Shown in pieces: positions 5,854-8,711 of a stretch of DNA of 8,711 nt. The position numbers were made by a program, and so were the translations under genes. The notes beneath the pieces are model-generated. The model saw only the letters and a list, made by a program, of their open reading frames with translations. It ran no database searches and was not told where the DNA came from. This DNA comes from an uncultured Oscillibacter sp. (GTDB lineage Bacteria; Bacillota; Clostridia; Oscillospirales; Oscillospiraceae). The stretch is taken from NCBI GenBank assembly GCA_946183175.1, contig CAMHBH010000092.1, positions 1-8,711 of the forward strand, read 5' to 3'. Positions within the stretch are counted from its first letter, which is position 1; each line of letters begins with the position of its first letter.

Positions 5854-6190
5854 ACAGAACACATAGGGCGGCAGCTTACGGAAGGCTGGCAACATTCCGT
5901 AAGCCTATATTAGAGTGAACCAAGTTAAGCAGACCACTCAACACATCGGAAGAAATTCCGAACCGCCGGGGCGTATTATACCCGTTTTCCGTGTTCTTTT
6001 GCAAGTCCATTACCGTATTTTTTCACTGTTTTCGAGTTCGGGCAGAGGAAACTTTCGGGGTTCATGGGTGGACTTGCGGGGGAGTACAGGCGCGGGGGTA
6101 CGCTGGCGGACGACGCTTTTGAAATATCGTCAGGCGGATTTTGCTGTGACAGTTTCGGGCGGTGTTGAGTATTCACTCGGCACCGCCTTT
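5854..6190 (+). ncRNA. Candidate structured RNA or long regulatory leader upstream of the pilin gene
   Basis: This fills the gene-free stretch before the pilin. Visible pairings in order are: GGCGG (5867-5871) with CCGCC (5963-5967), which would close a multi-stem domain; a perfect 10-bp hairpin GCTTACGGAA (5873-5882) with TTCCGTAAGC; GAGTG with CACTC; and CGGAA (5947-5951) with TTCCG (5956-5960) capped by a GAAA tetraloop. A second domain is closed by GCAAGTCC (6001-6008) with GGACTTGC (6070-6077), extendable by an A-T and wobble pairs. A terminator-like hairpin (6158-6190) ends it. A good promoter lies directly upstream. I checked by eye for c-di-GMP, glycine, ZTP, T-box, SRP, RNase P and tmRNA hallmarks and found none. 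It could be a standalone small RNA or an attenuator-type leader. The boundaries are inferred. Confidence 0.5.
6158..6190 (+). terminator. Terminator-like hairpin in the pilin leader
   Basis: GGCGGTGTTGAGT (6158-6170) pairs along its full length with ACTCGGCACCGCC (6175-6187), with two U-G wobbles and loop ATTC. TTTGTGTGTT follows. It would end an upstream RNA or act as an attenuator about 90 nt before the pilin start. Confidence 0.6.
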
Positions 6191-6195
6191 GTGTG

Positions 6196-6256
6196 TTCTG
6201 ACGGAGCCGCCGGAGGGGGTACAACGTCGCCCCCTTCCGTGCCGGCCCTGTCAGAA
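6196..6256 (+). other. Long imperfect hairpin just upstream of the pilin ribosome binding site
   Basis: TTCTGAC (6196-6202) pairs with GTCAGAA (6250-6256). Inside, CGGAGGGGG (6211-6219) pairs with CCCCC-T-TCCG (6230-6239) with one bulged T, and GCCG (6206-6209) can pair with CGGC (6243-6246). It ends 8 nt before AAGGAGG (6265-6271) and lacks a T tract, so it is more likely an mRNA-stabilising or translation-tuning element than a terminator. Confidence 0.55.
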
Positions 6257-6279
6257 TCCATGACAAGGAGGAACTGTCA

Positions 6280-6789
6280 ATGAAAAAACTGAATACGAAG
6301 GCGGGCTTTACGCTCGCCGAACTGCTCATCGTCGTGGCGATTATCGCCGTGCTGGTGGCTGTCGCGATTCCGATTTTCTCCGCGCAGTTGGAGAAGTCCC
6401 GGGAGGAAACCGACATCGCCAATATGCGCTCCGCCAAGGCTGGCGCTATTGCGCTGTTACTGAGCGGCAAGAAACTCGACGGAACCAATAAAATCGACGC
6501 CAGTTACAAAGTCTACTTCGATGCGGGAAGCGGCGAGTTGGTGGATGCAAAGCCCTCTCGTGGGTACGGCAAGGGCACTGCTATGGACGGCAAAACGGAA
6601 GATTTTGTCACGACGAGCAAGAAGAACGATACCACGACTATTTACAGCAGAACTACAAGTACCGTTGACCAGGTCATCGAAGTTTCCTTCGCGGAGAGTA
6701 GCACTGACGGCACATACATCACCATGACGTGGGTTGAAAAAGCCGGTTCTGCTACTCCTGCTACTCCTGCTCCCGGTGATGGCGATTAA
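6280..6789 (+). CDS. Type IV pilin-like protein (prepilin with N-terminal cleavage/methylation motif)
   Basis: A 169-residue prepilin. The short positive leader MKKLNTKAG precedes FTLAELLIVVAIIAVLVAV, a classic class III signal: prepilin peptidase would cut after Gly9 and methylate Phe10, and Glu14 is the conserved Glu5 of the mature chain needed for subunit packing. The hydrophobic helix anchors it in the membrane until it is assembled into a pilus or pseudopilus. The rest is a hydrophilic, Thr/Ser-rich domain of about 130 residues without cysteines, ending in a low-complexity tail (ATPATPAPGDGD). The ATG has AAGGAGG (6265-6271) 8 nt upstream. No assembly ATPase, platform protein or prepilin peptidase is in the window, so it is either an orphan pilin served by machinery elsewhere or a minor pseudopilin. 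A structured leader and a terminator-like hairpin lie upstream, suggesting conditional expression. Confidence 0.88.
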   Translation: MKKLNTKAGFTLAELLIVVAIIAVLVAVAIPIFSAQLEKSREETDIANMRSAKAGAIALLLSGKKLDGTNKIDASYKVYFDAGSGELVDAKPSRGYGKGTAMDGKTEDFVTTSKKNDTTTIYSRTTSTVDQVIEVSFAESSTDGTYITMTWVEKAGSATPATPAPGDGD

Positions 6790-6821
6790 TATCGAGCGAT
6801 TAAACCGAATCAGCAGAGCGC

Positions 6822-6853
6822 GCGCCGCCTCGTTTCTGACGGGGCGGCGCTTT
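6822..6853 (+). terminator. Terminator downstream of the pilin gene
   Basis: GCGCCGCCTCG (6822-6832) pairs with CGGGGCGGCGC (6840-6850) with one T-G wobble and a 7-nt loop. TTT (6851-6853) follows, then GCTGT. It lies between the convergent pilin and DUF1540 genes and could serve both, although only the plus-strand side has a short T tract. Confidence 0.6.
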
Positions 6854-6859
6854 GCTGTA

Positions 6860-7036
6860 TCAGCGGACGCGGAAGCTCATGCAGTCGGTACACTCGACCT
6901 GCGTCGGGTGCTCCTCGTGGGTGCCGACCTGAATGCTGTCCAGCGCGCAGAACTCGGCCTCCCCGCAGTGGTGGGCGCAGGAATCGACCGTGCAGTGAAT
7001 GCTCCGGTTGGGCGTACGGTTTTCGTGCGTACTCAT
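6860..7036 (-). CDS. Small cysteine-rich DUF1540 protein
   Basis: A 58-residue protein. The sequence SIHCTVDSCAHHCGE followed by FCALDSIQVGTHE and PTQVECTDCMSF is the DUF1540 pattern (PF07561), common in Clostridia and Bacilli. Six cysteines (15, 20, 24, 30, 49, 52) and several histidines suggest binding of a metal ion, probably zinc; no function is established that I know of. The start is well supported: minus-strand GAGGAGG (7050-7044) lies 7 nt before the ATG at 7036. It is convergent with the pilin gene and separated from it by a terminator hairpin. I found no convincing promoter in the spacer upstream. It has no signal peptide, so it is cytoplasmic. Confidence 0.9.
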   Translation of the reverse strand: MSTHENRTPNRSIHCTVDSCAHHCGEAEFCALDSIQVGTHEEHPTQVECTDCMSFRVR

Positions 7037-7189
7037 GACACTACCTCCTCAAATTTCCCTCAAGTATCCTGGCCGTTGGGCCGCTGTCAGTATGCCCGCG
7101 CCGCGCGCCTTCATACATCCCCCGCAAAAGTTCCCGGTTTTCCGCATTTTTCCGCATTTGTCACCAAAATGTTTCTGGTATTTCCCGGT

Positions 7190-7204
7190 TCGGTGTGGTA
7201 GAAT
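7190..7204 (+). promoter_or_regulatory. Extended -10 promoter of the NfeD/SPFH operon
   Basis: TGG directly precedes TAGAAT (7199-7204), giving an extended -10 element (TGnTAGAAT). No good -35 box lies at the right distance; TGGTAT at 7176-7181 is the nearest. It is 31 nt upstream of the chosen start of the NfeD gene. Confidence 0.45.
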
Positions 7205-7234
7205 GCCTCATAGATTAGAAAGGGGGTGTTCGCG

Positions 7235-7666
7235 GTGATGAACACGATGATGAACGTTGTCTGGATTGTCGCGATTATCGTCTTTGGCGTCGTGGAGGGC
7301 GTGACGGAGGGCTTGGTGTCGGTGTGGTTCGCCATCGGGTCTGTTGCGGGACTGGTGATGAGCGTCCTGCACTACGGCACGCTCCGTCAACTGGCGGCGT
7401 TCGTCGTGGTGTCGGCGGTGGCGCTGGCGGCGACGCGCCCGCTGGTGCGGAAGTACGCCTCCGGGGGCTACACGCGCACGAACGCAGACCGCGTTATCGG
7501 GCAGGTCGGGCGCGTGACGGAGGCCGTCGACGCCGAACAGGGCGCGGTCTACGCCGACGGCAAAACCTGGTCGGCACGCAGTTCGGACGGCACCGTACTG
7601 CCTATGGAAACACAAGTCCGCGTCGAGCGGATAGAGGGCGTCAAGCTCTACGTAACCAGAGCGTAA
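7235..7666 (+). CDS. NfeD-like membrane protein (short form)
   Basis: About 143 residues with hydrophobic segments near the start (VVWIVAIIVFGVVEGV, WFAIGSVAGLVMSVL and LAAFVVVSAVALAATRPL), then a soluble C-terminal OB-fold domain beginning TNADRVIGQVGRVTEAVD and ending WSARSSDGTV...VRVERIEGVKLYV. That order, and the I G..G...E .... WSARS ... V..IEG..L pattern, is typical of short NfeD proteins (PF01957), which lack the ClpP-like protease domain of the long form. They sit in the membrane beside an SPFH partner and are thought to help organise membrane microdomains and envelope stress responses. The start is uncertain: AGGGGG (7221-7226) suits the GTG at 7235 best, but the ATG at 7238 is close and the GTG at 7226 overlaps the site. 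The SPFH gene follows 21 nt downstream. Confidence 0.88.
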   Translation: MMNTMMNVVWIVAIIVFGVVEGVTEGLVSVWFAIGSVAGLVMSVLHYGTLRQLAAFVVVSAVALAATRPLVRKYASGGYTRTNADRVIGQVGRVTEAVDAEQGAVYADGKTWSARSSDGTVLPMETQVRVERIEGVKLYVTRA

Positions 7667-7687
7667 CGGACAGAAGGAGGAATTACT

Positions 7688-8632
7688 ATGGGTTTCGGCG
7701 GCACACTGGCAATTCTGCTCGTGCTGATTGTCATCCTCGTCATGATTGTGCAGAATATCATCATCGTACAGCAGTCGAAAGCGTTCGTCGTGGAGCGCCT
7801 CGGGGCCTTCTACGATATCTGGCACGTCGGATTACACTTCAAAGTACCTTTCATCATGCGCGTGGCGAAAAAGGTGTCCTTAAAGGAACAGGTCGCCGAC
7901 TTCGCGCCCCAGCCCGTCATCACGAAAGACAACGTCACCATGCAGATTGACACCGTCATCTACTTCCAGATTACCGACCCCAAACTGTATACTTACGGCG
8001 TCGAGAACCCCATGAACGCCATCGAGAACCTGACCGCCACGACGCTTCGGAATATCATAGGCGACATGGAGCTTGACCAGTCCCTGACGAGCCGCGACAC
8101 GATAAACACGCGTATGCGGTCGATTCTGGACGAGGCTACCGACCCGTGGGGAATCAAGGTCAACCGCGTGGAGCTGAAGAACATCATCCCGCCGCGCGAG
8201 ATACAGGCGAGCATGGAAAAGCAGATGAAGGCCGAACGCGAGCGCCGCGAGGCGATTTTGCAGGCGGAGGGGCAGAAGCAGTCCCAGATACTGGTTGCCG
8301 AGGGCGAGAAGCAGTCGGCGATTCTGCGGGCCGACGCCGAGAAGCAGGCCGCGATTCTACAGGCCGAGGGCCGCCGGGAGGCCCGGATTCTGGAGGCGGA
8401 AGCGGAGGCGCAGGCGATTTTGAAAGTACAGCAGGCGATGGCCGATTCGCTGAAAATGCTGAACGAGTCCGCGCCGAATGAGCAGGTAGTCAAGCTCAAG
8501 GCGCTGGAGGCCATGCAGAAACTCGGCGACGGCAAGGCGACGAAAATCATCATTCCGTCGGAGATTCAGGGCCTTGCGGGGCTTGCGGCGTCGGCGAAAA
8601 CCGTCTGGGAGACCTGCGACCCGGAAAACTGA
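7688..8632 (+). CDS. SPFH/stomatin-like (paraslipin, QmcA-type) membrane protein
   Basis: A 314-residue member of the SPFH (stomatin/prohibitin/flotillin/HflK) family that oligomerises at the membrane and scaffolds microdomains with NfeD partners. Residues about 5-27 are a single N-terminal membrane helix. The SPFH domain follows (QQSKAFVVERLGAFYDIWHVGLHF, then VTMQIDTVIYFQITDP and NIIGDMELDQSLTSRDTIN, ending WGIKVNRVELKNIIPP). Residues 189-243 are five exact 11-residue repeats of the type AILQAEG.KQS, a right-handed hendecad coiled coil typical of the family. A short tail contains the conserved I.IPSEIQGLAGL. The start has AGAAGGAGG (7672-7680) 7 nt upstream of the ATG. It is co-transcribed with the NfeD gene. 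The length is normal and no key feature is missing. No terminator is clear in the 79 nt that remain. Confidence 0.93.
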   Translation: MGFGGTLAILLVLIVILVMIVQNIIIVQQSKAFVVERLGAFYDIWHVGLHFKVPFIMRVAKKVSLKEQVADFAPQPVITKDNVTMQIDTVIYFQITDPKLYTYGVENPMNAIENLTATTLRNIIGDMELDQSLTSRDTINTRMRSILDEATDPWGIKVNRVELKNIIPPREIQASMEKQMKAERERREAILQAEGQKQSQILVAEGEKQSAILRADAEKQAAILQAEGRREARILEAEAEAQAILKVQQAMADSLKMLNESAPNEQVVKLKALEAMQKLGDGKATKIIIPSEIQGLAGLAASAKTVWETCDPEN

Positions 8633-8711
8633 ACAGAATCACAATAAACGACCCTCTGAACGTAAGCGATAAAAGAAGCGTACCTACCCCCGCGCAGGTA
8701 AATGTGTCATA

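Noticed and set aside
2364..5864. A minus-strand open frame of about 1166 codons opposite the large surface protein
   Set aside because: It mirrors the plus-strand gene in a GC-rich, codon-biased sequence, has no ribosome binding site or recognisable domain, and its composition is Gly/Arg/Val-rich as expected of an antisense shadow.
6146..6174. Promoter GTGACA, 18 nt, TATTCA just upstream of the pilin
   Set aside because: The -10 match is poor and the proposed box lies inside the terminator-like hairpin; the promoter at 5819-5847 is far better.
5854..6190. Known riboswitches or housekeeping RNAs (c-di-GMP, glycine, ZTP, T-box, SRP, RNase P, tmRNA)
   Set aside because: None of their hallmark conserved blocks could be found by eye; a covariance-model search is still needed to exclude a divergent member.
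5915..6283. A plus-strand open frame of 122 codons in the pilin leader
   Set aside because: It has no ribosome binding site, no recognisable domain and overlaps several strong RNA stems and the pilin start; the structured-RNA reading explains the stretch better.
6734..7201. A plus-strand open frame of 155 codons after the pilin
   Set aside because: It starts inside the pilin gene, crosses a terminator hairpin and lies opposite the well-supported DUF1540 gene.
8633..8711. Terminator or start of another gene after the SPFH gene
   Set aside because: Only a weak 5-bp TACCT/AGGTA pairing is visible, with no T tract, and no open frame with a ribosome binding site begins here.

Overview
The window looks like a chromosomal segment from a GC-rich member of the Clostridia, probably an Oscillospiraceae-like gut or rumen bacterium. 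The clues are strong AAGGAGG-type ribosome binding sites, Gram-positive sigma-A-like promoters, an Amidase_6 protein, a small DUF1540 protein, BspA-like (DUF285) surface modules, a lone type IV pilin-like gene, an NfeD/SPFH pair, and CCCTCCG...GGGGGAGG palindromic repeats of a kind I recall from gut Firmicutes. This placement is inference from family content. There is no rRNA, tRNA, CRISPR array, transposase or phage gene.

Layout. Positions 1-162 (minus) hold the first 54 codons of a cation diffusion facilitator transporter that runs off the left edge, with a promoter at 199-227. A palindromic repeat/terminator and a run of twelve C follow. A minus-strand amidase-domain protein lies at 384-872. 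Divergent from it is a good promoter (1026-1054) that now drives only a frameshifted lipoprotein relic (1095-1239), followed by a conspicuously AT-rich spacer. Two secreted-protein genes come next. The first (1409-2248) has a signal peptide and a cohesin-like beta domain. The second (2313-5849) carries two BspA/DUF285 modules, a Listeria-Bacteroides repeat, a papain-like Cys/His/Asp domain and a bacterial-repeat domain. Both end in the same type of small module with the signature LLD....PLC. The last part of the second frame appears frameshifted: it reads through a repeat element and a strong terminator.

The stretch 5850-6279 has no convincing gene, but it is the most intriguing part of the window. 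A well-formed promoter (5819-5847) is followed by a chain of perfect or near-perfect RNA stems, a terminator-like hairpin at 6158-6190 and a further long hairpin ending 8 nt before the Shine-Dalgarno of a type IV pilin-like gene (6280-6789). This could be an independent small RNA or a long regulatory leader of the pilin. I matched it to no known class.

The right end has a 58-residue cysteine-rich DUF1540 protein (6860-7036, minus) convergent with the pilin, then an NfeD-like gene and an SPFH/stomatin-like gene (7235-8632) that form a classic two-gene membrane operon. The window therefore mixes cell-surface functions (two secreted proteins, pilin, amidase) with ordinary membrane housekeeping genes. 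Only the two secreted-protein genes and the NfeD/SPFH pair look co-transcribed.
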